The notes under the pieces are model-generated. The model had not been told where the DNA came from. It saw only the letters and a program-made list of their open reading frames with translations, and searched no databases. Shown here one piece after another: positions 1 through 7,610 of a DNA stretch of 17,661 nucleotides. This DNA comes from Bacillota bacterium (GTDB lineage: Bacteria; Bacillota; Limnochordia; Darwinibacteriales; Darwinibacteriaceae). Both the position numbers and the translations under genes were made by a program. Position 1 is the stretch's first letter. Every line of letters begins with the position of its first letter. The stretch is taken from the NCBI GenBank assembly GCA_012518325.1, contig JAAYSR010000024.1:1-17661 (forward strand). Direction: 5' to 3'.

Positions 1-308
1 AAGCCGGCCCGGTTTTCATGCTGGGGGATCCTCGGGACGGAGCGTGGCATCTGGTTACCGGCGCCTGGACCAGCAGTTCCCACGTTCCTCTGCAGGGGCA
101 CCTTTTGGAGCAGATGTACACCTCCCTGTATTCGATGGAACAGCCTTTGTGGCAGGCTTACGATCCTTCCCCGGAGCTTGTGAAGATTGCCGAGGGCATG
201 TACCATCAGAATTTCACTTCGGCTGCGGAGCGGAGAGAGACATTCGCAGAAGGGCTTGAACTTGCCCTGAAGCACTCTTACAGAATCTGGCTTATCTGGG
301 AGGAATAG
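1..308 (+). CDS. C-terminal part of an ABC transporter substrate-binding protein (family 5-like), 5' end outside the window, apparently truncated at its 3' end
   Basis: The frame is open from base 3 and gives about 102 residues. Segments such as DPRDGAWHLVTGAW, PLWQAYDPSPELVKIAEGMY and LALKHSYRIWL resemble the late part of large family-5 solute-binding proteins of Limnochordia-like Bacillota, where a peptide or nickel-type ligand is bound outside the cell. In those proteins, as I recall them, the equivalent of RIWL is followed by an acidic residue, an SFTP-like stretch and many more residues. Here the frame stops after WEE, and no continuation is visible in the other frames, so the gene may be a 3'-truncated remnant. 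It lies where dnaA or the origin often sits relative to rpmH. The family assignment rests on memory of sequence style, not on a search, and the truncation is inference. Confidence 0.45.
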   Translation, partial: AGPVFMLGDPRDGAWHLVTGAWTSSSHVPLQGHLLEQMYTSLYSMEQPLWQAYDPSPELVKIAEGMYHQNFTSAAERRETFAEGLELALKHSYRIWLIWEE

Positions 309-333
309 GATAATCTAGATTTGACTGCTGATG

Positions 334-361
334 CAGGCCGGGCGGTTATCTGCCCGGCCTG
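334..361 (+). terminator. GC-rich hairpin, possible weak terminator
   Basis: Bases 334-343 pair perfectly with 352-361, a 10-bp stem mostly of G and C, around an 8-base loop. The following bases (TCTTCGCGGG) have no real T-run, so intrinsic termination would be weak. It sits 25 bases after the stop of the upstream reading frame and before the rpmH promoter, which suits insulation of the two units. Confidence 0.4.
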
Positions 362-398
362 TCTTCGCGGGGCAGGGAAAGCTCTCAAAGGATTGCTA

Positions 399-428
399 TT
401 GACACAGTTTTGCGAAGTACGATATAAT
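399..428 (+). promoter_or_regulatory. sigma-A promoter of the rpmH operon
   Basis: A perfect -35 TTGACA (399-404) and a perfect -10 TATAAT (423-428) are separated by 18 bases. Transcription would start near 435, leaving a leader of about 37 bases before the GTG of rpmH. Both hexamers match consensus, which fits the strong promoter expected for a ribosomal protein gene. Confidence 0.85.
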
Positions 429-471
429 CGCCTTGAATGTCGTTTGCTTTGTTGTGAAGGGGGGAACACTT

Positions 472-606
472 GTGAAGAGGACATTTCAGCCTAAGAATCG
501 CAGAAGACAACGCCTGCACGGCTTTCGCGCAAGAATGAAAACAAAAGCTGGACGCAGGGTTTTGGCCCGCAGACGTGCAAAGGGACGCAGAATTCTCTCT
601 GCTTAA
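472..606 (+). CDS. rpmH: 50S ribosomal protein L34
   Basis: This 44-residue, highly basic protein begins MKRTFQPKNRRRQRLHGFRA and ends KGRRILSA, the unmistakable L34 pattern and the usual length. L34 is a small protein of the large ribosomal subunit. The start is GTG at 472, seven bases after a purine-rich AAGGGGGG (457-464); no in-frame ATG is available nearby. The gene is first in the rpmH-rnpA-yidD-yidC-jag run and lies directly downstream of a consensus sigma-A promoter. It is followed after 33 bases by rnpA, the standard bacterial arrangement. Confidence 0.98.
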   Translation: MKRTFQPKNRRRQRLHGFRARMKTKAGRRVLARRRAKGRRILSA

Positions 607-639
607 TTGGTCGTGCTTGGACGCTCAGGAGGTTATAAT

Positions 640-1008
640 GTGGAGCGTTTGAAAAGTCCCCGAGAGTTTAGCAGCGTCTATAAGCAGGGGAAACCTTACT
701 TCGGGAAATATGTGGTAGTTTCTGTCCTGCCCACCGATAAAAATGTGGCGCGGGTAGGTTTTGCGGTAGGCAAAAAGGTTGGCAAGGCGGTGACTCGGAA
801 CAAGATCAAGAGAAGGCTCAGGGCAATTATGCATGATCAATGTACGGGCATTTCCCCTGGATATGACGTGATTGTGGGAGCTAAACAGAAGTCGGTCACC
901 GCTAGTTTCACAGACTTAGAAAGAGATTTGTGCCGGGTGTTAAAGAACTCTGGTATCTTGACCTCTGGCCTGAATGAGTCCACCGGGGTTGGCGAAGAGC
1001 ATGCTTAA
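640..1008 (+). CDS. rnpA: Ribonuclease P protein component
   Basis: RnpA is the protein cofactor of RNase P, which with the catalytic RNA removes 5' leaders from tRNA precursors. The product has 122 residues, normal for the family. It shows the family RNR signature, TRNKIKRRLR at about residues 52-61, preceded by the VGFAVGKKVGKAV strand region. The frame is open upstream to a TTG at 607, but GTG 640 is chosen because AGGAGG (627-632) lies seven bases before it. The ATG at 638 is out of frame and stops at once. The 3' end overlaps the start of yidD by eight bases, suggesting translational coupling. Confidence 0.96.
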   Translation: MERLKSPREFSSVYKQGKPYFGKYVVVSVLPTDKNVARVGFAVGKKVGKAVTRNKIKRRLRAIMHDQCTGISPGYDVIVGAKQKSVTASFTDLERDLCRVLKNSGILTSGLNESTGVGEEHA

Positions 1009-1207
1009 GGTGGCGCTCTTTTTGATTAGGGGGTATCAAAGGTTTATCTCTCCCTTGCTCCCCCGCAGTTGCCGGTTTTATCCCACATGTTCAGAATATG
1101 CCGTCCAGGCTATTACCAAGCATGGATGGCGGGGCCTGTGGCTGGCCATAAAGAGAATTGGCAGATGCCATCCGTGGCATCCGGGAGGTTATGATCCCGT
1201 TCCGTAG
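1001..1207 (+). CDS. yidD: Membrane protein insertion efficiency factor YidD
   Basis: The 68-residue product matches YidD: a hydrophobic, probably amphipathic N-terminus, then the signature SCRFYPTCSEYAVQAITKHG, and the terminal HPWHPGGYDPVP. YidD is thought to help the YidC insertase place proteins in the inner membrane. An in-frame ATG at 974 would add nine residues but has no ribosome binding site, so ATG 1001 is preferred; its own site is also weak (GGCGAAGAG). That is consistent with coupling to rnpA, whose last eight bases it overlaps. The position between rnpA and yidC is conserved in many bacteria. Confidence 0.93.
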   Translation: MLKVALFLIRGYQRFISPLLPRSCRFYPTCSEYAVQAITKHGWRGLWLAIKRIGRCHPWHPGGYDPVP

Positions 1208-1229
1208 TTGATTGGAGGACTTTACCTTG

Positions 1230-1844
1230 ATGGATTTTATTGCCGGGGGACTGGGCTGGATACTGGATCAGATAGTGTCTGTAACCCACAGTTATGGGCT
1301 TGGCATCATTCTTACCACTATTATAGTTCGCCTGCTGCTCTTTCCTTTAACTCTCAGTCAGAGCAAGAACATGGTTGCGATGCGCAAGATACAGCCGGAG
1401 CTGCAGGAAATTCAGAAGAAATACGCGAATAATAAAGAAGAGCAGCAAAAGCAAACCATGGAGCTGTACCAGAAACATAAGATCAATCCATTGGGCGGAT
1501 GTTTGCCTTTGCTCGTGCAGCTGCCTATTCTTTGGGCTTTTTTCCGCGTGCTGCGGGAGATCCCTGTTGACCAGACCGCAGTGTTCTTGGGCATTTGGAC
1601 GCTCAGTGAAGCAGACCCGTATTTCGTATTCCCCATCCTGGCTGCCGCAACGACTTTTCTGCAAAGCAAGCTGACGGCCACGGGCGATATGGCGCAGCAG
1701 AAGTCGATGCTGATTGTGATGCCGCTGATGATTGGGTTTTTTAGCTGGAGCCTGCCCTCGGGGTTAGTATTGTATTGGATTACCAGCAATGTGTTTTCCA
1801 TTGTGCAACAGGTGTGGATCAACAAGTTGTATCCCGTTAATTAA
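1230..1844 (+). CDS. yidC: YidC/Oxa1/SpoIIIJ-family membrane protein insertase
   Basis: YidC inserts and folds integral membrane proteins, alone or with SecYEG. The product has 204 residues, as in the short clostridial form. The first hydrophobic stretch GLGIILTTIIVRLLLFPLTL contains the conserved positively charged R34 of the substrate groove. It is followed by the cytoplasmic helical hairpin (MRKIQPELQEIQKKYANNKEEQQKQ), the LGGCLPLLVQLPILWAF segment, and further membrane spans ending SGLVLYWITSN. No cleavable lipoprotein signal with a lipobox cysteine is visible, unlike Bacillus SpoIIIJ. GGAGGA (1214-1219) serves ATG 1230; the adjacent TTG at 1227 is an alternative. The gene lies between yidD and jag in one operon. 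Confidence 0.96.
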   Translation: MDFIAGGLGWILDQIVSVTHSYGLGIILTTIIVRLLLFPLTLSQSKNMVAMRKIQPELQEIQKKYANNKEEQQKQTMELYQKHKINPLGGCLPLLVQLPILWAFFRVLREIPVDQTAVFLGIWTLSEADPYFVFPILAAATTFLQSKLTATGDMAQQKSMLIVMPLMIGFFSWSLPSGLVLYWITSNVFSIVQQVWINKLYPVN

Positions 1845-1853
1845 GGGGGCCGT

Positions 1854-2486
1854 ATGATGAAGTCGATTGAAGTAGTCGCTCGGACGGTGGAGGAAGCCAT
1901 CGCTGAAGCGCTTCGTGAGTTGCAGGTGGAGCGTGAAGATGTAGAAGTAACCGTTCTCGAGGAAGGGAACAAAGGATTTTTGGGAATTCTAGGCTCTAAA
2001 CAGGCTAAAGTGCGTGTGGAGAAAAAAGTGCCTGAGTACGAGATTAAGCTGGAAAGGGCGCTGGAGTTCCTTAAGGAGCTTTTGGGGCACATGGGCCTTA
2101 GTCCTGTTGTCACCGGGCATGCTGATGAAGAAAGCGTCAACTTGCGTATCGAGGGTGAAGATTTAGGCATCTTGATCGGACGCCGAGGGCAGACATTAGA
2201 AAGTCTGCAGTATCTCACCAGCCTGGCCGTTAACCGCCAGGGCGGTGAATGGATGCGAATCAACCTGGACATCGGCGATTACCGTGCCAAGCGGGAAGAG
2301 TCCCTCCGTGCGCTGGCGCAAAGGGCAGCCCTCAAGGCTGAGTCTTCAGGACGCAGAGTTGCTCTGGATCCTATGAGCGCTGCAGAAAGGCGCATTGTCC
2401 ATCAGGAACTGCAGGAATTCGGCGGAGTGGTAACCCAGAGCGAAGGGCAGGATCCCTATCGCCGAGTGGTGATTGTTCCCGAGTAA
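1854..2486 (+). CDS. jag: KH and R3H domain RNA-binding protein Jag/KhpB
   Basis: The protein has 210 residues and the full three-part Jag layout. A Jag_N domain occupies about residues 1-52, with GNKGFLGILGSKQAKVRVE. A KH domain follows at about 77-145, with its GRRG loop at 109-112 in GILIGRRGQTLESLQYL. A C-terminal R3H domain carries the R-x3-H motif (R179, H183). Jag/KhpB binds RNA and in Bacillota is linked to cell envelope control, and it is usually encoded directly after yidC/spoIIIJ as here. Two consecutive ATG codons (1854, 1857) could start it; the GGGGG of 1845-1849 suits the second slightly better. It ends the first operon, before a terminator. Confidence 0.95.
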   Translation: MMKSIEVVARTVEEAIAEALRELQVEREDVEVTVLEEGNKGFLGILGSKQAKVRVEKKVPEYEIKLERALEFLKELLGHMGLSPVVTGHADEESVNLRIEGEDLGILIGRRGQTLESLQYLTSLAVNRQGGEWMRINLDIGDYRAKREESLRALAQRAALKAESSGRRVALDPMSAAERRIVHQELQEFGGVVTQSEGQDPYRRVVIVPE

Positions 2487-2510
2487 ATTAGTTGTTACGC
2501 TAGGCTTTTC

Positions 2511-2556
2511 GGGTGCTGCAAATGAACGATACGTTCTTTTTGCACGCCCTTTTTTT
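2511..2556 (+). terminator. Rho-independent terminator after jag
   Basis: The arm from 2511 (GGGTGCTGCAAATGAACG) pairs, with small mismatches, with CGTTCTTTTTGCACGCCC ending at 2549. The loop is ATA, and a run of seven T follows (2550-2556). This is a strong intrinsic terminator separating the rpmH-jag unit from mnmE. Confidence 0.85.
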
Positions 2557-2562
2557 GTTTTG

Positions 2563-2571
2563 TGGTAGAAT
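2563..2571 (+). promoter_or_regulatory. Extended -10 element upstream of mnmE
   Basis: TGG TAGAAT (2563-2571) has the TGn extension and a five-of-six -10 hexamer. No good -35 stands at 17 bases; TTGCAC at 2540-2545 would need a 20-base spacer. If used, the leader before the mnmE ATG would be only about a dozen bases. It follows the terminator directly, so a promoter is expected here. Confidence 0.4.
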
Positions 2572-2590
2572 ATGAACCGAGGTGATGGCG

Positions 2591-3982
2591 ATGACAGACT
2601 TGACAATAGCGGCTGTAGCCACCCCTTTAGGTGAAGGGGGCATTGGCGTTGTGCGCCTCAGCGGCCCAGACGCTCTGGCAATCGCCGATAAGATTTTTCA
2701 CGGGAAAAAGGGAGGCAGACTTGGCGATCTGAAAACCTACCGGGTGCGGTACGGCAGGATTGTGGACCCGGATACGGGGAAGATGGTCGATGAAGCACTG
2801 GCCATAGTGATGCGGGCCCCCCATTCCTATACAGCGGAGGATGTCGTGGAACTCCAGTGTCACGGAGGAGTGGTTTCGGTCCAGGAGGTTTTATCCCTCT
2901 GCCTTGCCCACGGCGCCAGGCTTGCTGAACCTGGCGAGTTTACCAAGCGGGCTTTTCTAAATGGGCGTTTGGATCTGAGCCAGGCTGAAGCTGTGATTGA
3001 CATTGTGCGCTCCCCTACCCGCCTTGGGCTGGAAGTGGCCGTTGATCAGCTGGAAGGCAGTTTGAGTAGAAGAATGAAAGAGCTCAAAGAGATCCTCTAC
3101 AAAATAGTGGTTCAAGTGGAGGCCAGCATTGATTTTCCCGAAGACGATCTGCCAGAAGCCCAACTGGAGGATATTGAGTCCGGCATTCTCCATGCCATGC
3201 AGGAAGTAGATGAACTTATGCAAACGGCAGATGACGGGAAGATTCTGCGGGAAGGCTTAAAGACAGTGATCACCGGCAAGCCGAATGTGGGCAAGTCCAG
3301 CCTGCTGAACACCCTTTTGGATGAAAATCGCGCTTTGGTTACGGACATCCCCGGCACCACCAGGGATACCATTGAAGAAGTCATTAACTTGCGGGGCGTG
3401 CCCCTGCGCTTAATTGACACCGCGGGAATCCGGGAAAGCCAGGATGTTGTGGAACGGCTGGGAGTGGCCCGCAGTTTGGAGCTCTTGGAACAGGCCGACC
3501 TGGTGCTGCATGTCCTGGACCGCAGTGAGCCCCTCAGCGAGGAAGACTTCGAAGTGTTAAGGCGTACCCGGGATGCCAGGCGGATTGTGCTGATTAATAA
3601 GGTTGATCTGCCGCCTCTGTGGGATCTGGATGATTTAGGAGATGTTGGTGACTCCCCTGTTCTGGAGATGTCACTCTTGGTTGACGGTACGCAGGTGGTG
3701 AATCGCCTCGCCGATGCTATCTTAGGTCTGGTGGGCAGCGGCAGCATTGCCAGTTCAGCCGGTTCCCGGGCGCTGATTACCCGCACCAGGCACAAACAGG
3801 CGCTGCAGCAGGCGCAGCAGGCGCTGCATAATTCTCTGGCAACATTGCAGCAAGGCCTGCCCCTGGATTTGATTGCGGTGGATCTCTATGCCGCCCTGGA
3901 GTTTCTAGGGGAAATTACAGGGGAAACGGTGCGAGAAAATGTTTTGGATCGCATCTTTGCCCAGTTTTGTATAGGCAAGTAG
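2591..3982 (+). CDS. mnmE: tRNA uridine-5-carboxymethylaminomethyl(34) synthesis GTPase MnmE
   Basis: MnmE works with MnmG to modify the wobble uridine of certain tRNAs, using methylene-THF and GTP. The product has 463 residues, normal for the family. The N-terminal folate-binding domain begins DLTIAAVATPLGEGGIGVVR. The G domain shows GKPNVGKS (229-236), TTRDT (256-260), DTAG (276-279) and NKVD (336-339). The chain ends in the invariant CIGK (460-463), whose cysteine is important for the reaction. In-frame starts at 2582 (GTG) and 2585 (ATG) lie inside or against the GAGGTG site at 2579-2584; ATG 2591 has correct spacing and gives the usual N-terminus. mnmG follows 14 bases after the stop. 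Confidence 0.97.
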   Translation: MTDLTIAAVATPLGEGGIGVVRLSGPDALAIADKIFHGKKGGRLGDLKTYRVRYGRIVDPDTGKMVDEALAIVMRAPHSYTAEDVVELQCHGGVVSVQEVLSLCLAHGARLAEPGEFTKRAFLNGRLDLSQAEAVIDIVRSPTRLGLEVAVDQLEGSLSRRMKELKEILYKIVVQVEASIDFPEDDLPEAQLEDIESGILHAMQEVDELMQTADDGKILREGLKTVITGKPNVGKSSLLNTLLDENRALVTDIPGTTRDTIEEVINLRGVPLRLIDTAGIRESQDVVERLGVARSLELLEQADLVLHVLDRSEPLSEEDFEVLRRTRDARRIVLINKVDLPPLWDLDDLGDVGDSPVLEMSLLVDGTQVVNRLADAILGLVGSGSIASSAGSRALITRTRHKQALQQAQQALHNSLATLQQGLPLDLIAVDLYAALEFLGEITGETVRENVLDRIFAQFCIGK

Positions 3983-3996
3983 GAGGAATCGGTTTT

Positions 3997-5865
3997 ATGC
4001 CTCAGAGCTATGATGTAATAATAGTAGGGGCCGGACATGCCGGAGTGGAAGCCGCACTGGCTGCCGGCCGCATGGGCTGCAAGGTGCTGGTGTTAACGCT
4101 GAATCTGGATAATGTTGCCCTCTTGCCCTGCAATCCGAGCATTGGCGGGTCCGGTAAGGCTACCCTGGTACGGGAAGTGGATGCCTTAGGCGGTGAGATG
4201 GGCAAAAACTGTGATGCTACACTAATGCAGATGCGCATGCTCAATACCAGGCGGGGTCCCGCTGTACAGTCCTTGCGGGTGCAGCTTGACCGCAAGCTGT
4301 ACCAAAGACGCATGAAGAAAATCTTGGAGACAACAGACAATGTCTTCCTTAAGGAAGCATTGGTTACGGATCTGATGGTGGAGGGAGGCGCTGTGCGGGG
4401 AGTGGTGCTCCGGGGAGGTGTGAGGGTTTATGCCCCCGCGGTTGTCCTGGCTACAGGCACCTACCTCCGCTCCGTCATTCATATTGGTGAGCTCCAGTAT
4501 GAATCGGGCCCCCAGGGGCAGCATACCTCGGTGGAACTGGCTGAAGCATTGGCGGACCTGCTGCCGATTGTCCGGTTCAAGACAGGAACGCCGCCCCGGA
4601 TTAATTTGCGTTCTCTAAACTACGATCGTTTAGAGAAGCTCCCCGGCGATCCCAATATCCCCGGTTTTTCCTTCGAGACAACAGGTCTTGACATTGAGCA
4701 GGTCCCCTGTTGGGTAACGTATACTACGGAAGAAACCCATCGCATCATTCGGGAGAACCTGGGCCGCACTTCTTTGTACAGCGGCGCGATTACCGGTGCG
4801 GGGCCCCGCTATTGCCCTTCCATCGAGATGAAGATCGTAGAGTTTCCGGATCGCTCAAGCCATCAGATCTTTATCGAGCCGGAGGGCTGGGAGACCAATG
4901 AAGGATATCTGAGCGGAGTGTCCACTTCTCTGCCTATGGATATACAGGAAGAGATGCTGAAGACCATACCCGGACTGGAAAATGTGGAAATCCTCAGGCC
5001 GGCCTATGCCATTGAATATGACTGTGTTGATCCTTTAGCTTTGCGCGCCTCCCTTGAAAGCAAGGATATTTCCGGACTTTTCCTCGCGGGTCAAATCAAC
5101 GGCACCTCAGGCTATGAAGAGGCAGCGGCCCAGGGCATAATGGCAGGCATTAACGCCGTCCGTTTTCTGCGTAACGAAGAGGCTGTCATTATCCCCCGCT
5201 CCCAAGGGTACATTGGGGTGTTGATTGACGATTTGGTGACCAAGGGGGTAACCGAGCCCTATCGGATGATGACTTCCCGTTCTGAGTATCGTCTTTCTTT
5301 GCGCATGGACAATGCCGATGCCCGCTTAACGCCCCTCGGCTATTCCCTGGGGTTAATCAGCCGGGAACGCTACGACGCTTTCCTCAAGAAACAGGAAGCC
5401 GTCAATTCCGAAGTGGAACGCCTGGAGAAAACTATTTTAGGCGGAACGCCGGAAGTGAATGATAAACTGAAGGCCCTGGGCACAGCCCCGCTGAAGCACG
5501 GAGTCAGCCTGGCGGACCTTTTGCGCCGTCCGGAAATGAAATACGCCGACCTCGGGCACTTTGTGGAGCTGCCCAATCTTCCCCTGGCAGTTAGAGAACA
5601 GGTGGAAATCCAGGTCAAGTACCAGGGGTATCTGGCCCGGCAGGAAGCGGCCATTGAGCGTTTCGAGCGCATGGAAAAAAAGCTCCTTCCCCCTGATTTT
5701 CCCTATCTGGAGATCAAAGGACTCTCTCGAGAAGCGGCAGTGAGGCTCGATCAGATCAAGCCAAGTTCAATTGGCCAGGCTTCCCGGGTGTCAGGTGTGG
5801 ATCCGGCAGATATCAGTGTGCTCCTGGTCTACTTGGAGCAGGAACAGCGGAGGAATCGCCAATGA
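3997..5865 (+). CDS. mnmG: tRNA uridine-5-carboxymethylaminomethyl(34) synthesis enzyme MnmG (GidA)
   Basis: MnmG is the FAD- and NADH-dependent partner of MnmE in wobble uridine modification. The product has 622 residues, as expected. The FAD-binding Rossmann motif GAGHAG is at residues 11-16 of MPQSYDVIIVGAGHAGVEAA. The conserved CNPSIGG follows, as do the family segments RTSLYSGAITGAGPRYCPSI, FLAGQINGTSGYEEAAAQG and RMMTSRSEYRLSLR. AGGAGGA at 3981-3987 overlaps the mnmE stop and sits nine bases before ATG 3997, which sets the start; the frame is open further up to a TTG. Its stop overlaps the rsmG start as ATGA. A perfect 10-bp inverted repeat lies within the gene at 4611-4637. Confidence 0.97.
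   Translation: MPQSYDVIIVGAGHAGVEAALAAGRMGCKVLVLTLNLDNVALLPCNPSIGGSGKATLVREVDALGGEMGKNCDATLMQMRMLNTRRGPAVQSLRVQLDRKLYQRRMKKILETTDNVFLKEALVTDLMVEGGAVRGVVLRGGVRVYAPAVVLATGTYLRSVIHIGELQYESGPQGQHTSVELAEALADLLPIVRFKTGTPPRINLRSLNYDRLEKLPGDPNIPGFSFETTGLDIEQVPCWVTYTTEETHRIIRENLGRTSLYSGAITGAGPRYCPSIEMKIVEFPDRSSHQIFIEPEGWETNEGYLSGVSTSLPMDIQEEMLKTIPGLENVEILRPAYAIEYDCVDPLALRASLESKDISGLFLAGQINGTSGYEEAAAQGIMAGINAVRFLRNEEAVIIPRSQGYIGVLIDDLVTKGVTEPYRMMTSRSEYRLSLRMDNADARLTPLGYSLGLISRERYDAFLKKQEAVNSEVERLEKTILGGTPEVNDKLKALGTAPLKHGVSLADLLRRPEMKYADLGHFVELPNLPLAVREQVEIQVKYQGYLARQEAAIERFERMEKKLLPPDFPYLEIKGLSREAAVRLDQIKPSSIGQASRVSGVDPADISVLLVYLEQEQRRNRQ
4611..4637. repeat. Perfect 10-bp inverted repeat inside mnmG
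   Basis: TTCTCTAAAC (4611-4620) and GTTTAGAGAA (4628-4637) are exact reverse complements around a seven-base spacer. It encodes part of RSLNYDRLEKL in mnmG. It could form an mRNA hairpin, but no T-run follows and no function can be assigned. Confidence 0.6.
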
Positions 5866-6593
5866 ACTTTGATGCCAAGCGCTTTGAACAGGTACTGCTG
5901 CAGGGCTTGCAGGAATGGGGGCTGGAAGAATGTGCAGTCCATCTCCCCTCCTTCACACGCTTTTCCGAGTCTGTGGTGGAAACAAATCAGACGTTGAACT
6001 TAACTCGCCTGATTGAGCCGGAAGAGATGGCTGTTAAGAACTTCCTGGACAGTCTGGGTCTGCTTTGCCTGGACTGGCCGGAAAAGATGCGCTGTCTGGA
6101 TTTAGGCACCGGGGCGGGTTTTCCAGGTGTGCCCCTGGCAATTTGCCGTCCCCAGTGGTCCTTTGTGCTTCTGGATTCTTTGCGCAAGCGCCTGCGCTTT
6201 ATTGAAGGCGCGCTTGAGAGTATGGGAGTAGAAAACGTCTCCATTTTGCACGCCAGGGCTGAAGACGCAGGCCGGGATCAAAGCCACAGGGAAAGCTATG
6301 ATCTTGTTGTCAGCCGTGCAGTCGCACGCCTGCCTGTCCTTTTGGAACTGGCCACTCCCCTGGTCAAGGTGGGCGGATGTTTTGTGGCTTACAAATCCAA
6401 TGAGGGTCGGGAGGAACTGCAGGAATCCTCCGCTGCTATGCGGAAGCTGAATGTAGAAACAGAACGGGTGTTCGATTTAGAACTGCCCTTAGCTATGGGA
6501 GAACGTTCCCTGATCGTCTTTAGAAAACTATCCCCCACCCCCTCTGCCTATCCCAGGAGGGCGGGTCTGCCCAACAAGCAGCCCCTTGGGTAA
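5862..6593 (+). CDS. rsmG: 16S rRNA (guanine(527)-N7)-methyltransferase RsmG (GidB)
   Basis: RsmG methylates N7 of G527 in 16S rRNA using S-adenosylmethionine; loss of it in other bacteria gives low-level streptomycin resistance. The product has 243 residues. The SAM-binding motif CLDLGTGAGFPGVPLAI is at about residues 78-94. Other family marks are TNQTLNLTRL near residue 41, VSRAVARLPVLLELATPLVK, and the C-terminal YPRRAGLPNKQPL typical of RsmG. ATG 5862 overlaps the mnmG stop by four bases (ATGA), and GGAGGA at 5849-5854 precedes it by seven bases. It is the last gene of the mnmE-mnmG-rsmG unit. Confidence 0.97.
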   Translation: MNFDAKRFEQVLLQGLQEWGLEECAVHLPSFTRFSESVVETNQTLNLTRLIEPEEMAVKNFLDSLGLLCLDWPEKMRCLDLGTGAGFPGVPLAICRPQWSFVLLDSLRKRLRFIEGALESMGVENVSILHARAEDAGRDQSHRESYDLVVSRAVARLPVLLELATPLVKVGGCFVAYKSNEGREELQESSAAMRKLNVETERVFDLELPLAMGERSLIVFRKLSPTPSAYPRRAGLPNKQPLG

Positions 6594-6602
6594 GAGTATG
6601 AG

Positions 6603-6639
6603 ATGGAGCCTTCGCACCGTTCAGCGAGGCTCCATTTTT
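6603..6639 (+). terminator. Rho-independent terminator after rsmG
   Basis: ATGGAGCCT (6603-6611) pairs exactly with AGGCTCCAT (6627-6635). The stem extends inward by three pairs past a bulged T, with a loop of about eight bases. TTTTTG and further T-rich sequence follow. This separates the mnmE-mnmG-rsmG unit from noc. Confidence 0.88.
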
Positions 6640-6713
6640 GTTTTCTTCTTTTTCAGAAGGAAACTTGCTGATTGATACAGAATTAGAATTTGACTTGGGA
6701 ATGGGGTGAACCT

Positions 6714-7610
6714 ATGAAGTTGACTGAAGTTCTCTTGAACCGTAAGCGGACCGAGGGACCAAGGGATGACGGTGTTGAAAGCTGGAGCGAAAAAGTTCAA
6801 GCGGTCCCTATTCATCTGATTTCCGCAGGTAAATATCAGCCTCGGCAGGAGTTTGACCAGGAAGCTCTGGATGAGCTCGCCGAGTCTATCAAAATCCACG
6901 GTCTCCTGCAGCCTGTTGTGGTGCGCAGAGGGGCTATCGGGTATGAACTGATTGTCGGGGAGCGGCGCCTCCGTGCCTGTAAGCAGCTGGCCTGGGAAAT
7001 GATACCGGCCATTGTGCGAGAGGTTGAGGATCGGGAAGCTGCGGAGCTTAGTCTGATTGAAAACTTGCAGCGCTCCGATTTGCATGTATTTGAGATTGCG
7101 GAAGGTTATGAACGGCTTCTGACTGAGTTTGAGATGACCCAGGAAGAGCTGGCCAGTCGCTTGGGAATCAGCCAAGCCAATGTAGCGAATAAGCTTCGCC
7201 TCCTGAAACTGCCTCCCGAGGTGCGTGAGGTTATTTCCCGGGAAATGCTCAGTGAAAGACATAGCCGTGCTCTGCTCCGCCTGGATAGTGTGGAGGACCA
7301 GCTCAAGGTCTTGGAGGTTGTTGTCAAGGAGCAGTTGAGTGTTAAGCAGACAGAGGACCTGGTCAAGAGTTTTATCAACAGGGACAAGCAGAAAGAGAAG
7401 GAGAAGCGGTCCAATGGAAGCCGCAAACTTGTGATCAAGGATTTGAGGCTATTTACCAACAGCGTACGCAAACTGACCGAAACACTGCAGTCCAGCGGCC
7501 TTGTAGTCAATGTAGATGAACGGGAAGACGATGATGCCTATGAGCTTGTGGTCAGGGTGGAAAAACCGCGTGGGGGTGAGTTGAGTGGCAAGAGTGATAG
7601 CGATAATTAA
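6714..7610 (+). CDS. noc: Nucleoid occlusion protein Noc (ParB-family CTPase)
   Basis: Noc binds scattered chromosomal sites, spreads as a CTP-dependent clamp, and keeps Z-rings from forming over the nucleoid. The 298-residue product has the ParB N-terminal domain with the CTP motif GERRLRA (82-88), ENLQRSDLH (116-124) and a helix-turn-helix at about 141-165. The recognition stretch SQANVANKLRLLKLP and the following SERHSR match the Noc type; the second ParB here has KRPSIANSLRLLNL instead. Position before parA also fits Noc. The N-terminus MKLTEVLLNRKR may be a short amphipathic membrane helix but lacks the FFGL-like sequence of Bacillus Noc. ATG 6714 follows GGGGTG (6703-6708); upstream codons to TTG 6690 lack a site. 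A -10-like TAGAAT at 6684-6689 has no convincing -35. The end overlaps parA by 26 bases. Confidence 0.92.
   Translation: MKLTEVLLNRKRTEGPRDDGVESWSEKVQAVPIHLISAGKYQPRQEFDQEALDELAESIKIHGLLQPVVVRRGAIGYELIVGERRLRACKQLAWEMIPAIVREVEDREAAELSLIENLQRSDLHVFEIAEGYERLLTEFEMTQEELASRLGISQANVANKLRLLKLPPEVREVISREMLSERHSRALLRLDSVEDQLKVLEVVVKEQLSVKQTEDLVKSFINRDKQKEKEKRSNGSRKLVIKDLRLFTNSVRKLTETLQSSGLVVNVDEREDDDAYELVVRVEKPRGGELSGKSDSDN
7233..7246. promoter_or_regulatory. Noc-binding sequence (NBS) inside noc
   Basis: ATTTCCCGGGAAAT is a perfect 14-bp palindrome and is identical to the core NBS described for Bacillus subtilis Noc. It lies in the noc reading frame across codons I174-M178, just after the helix-turn-helix region. 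The match is seen directly; binding is inferred. Confidence 0.8.

Noticed and set aside
6684..6689. TAGAAT as a noc promoter
   Set aside because: No -35 at acceptable spacing and no TGn extension; a promoter is expected after the terminator but cannot be placed.
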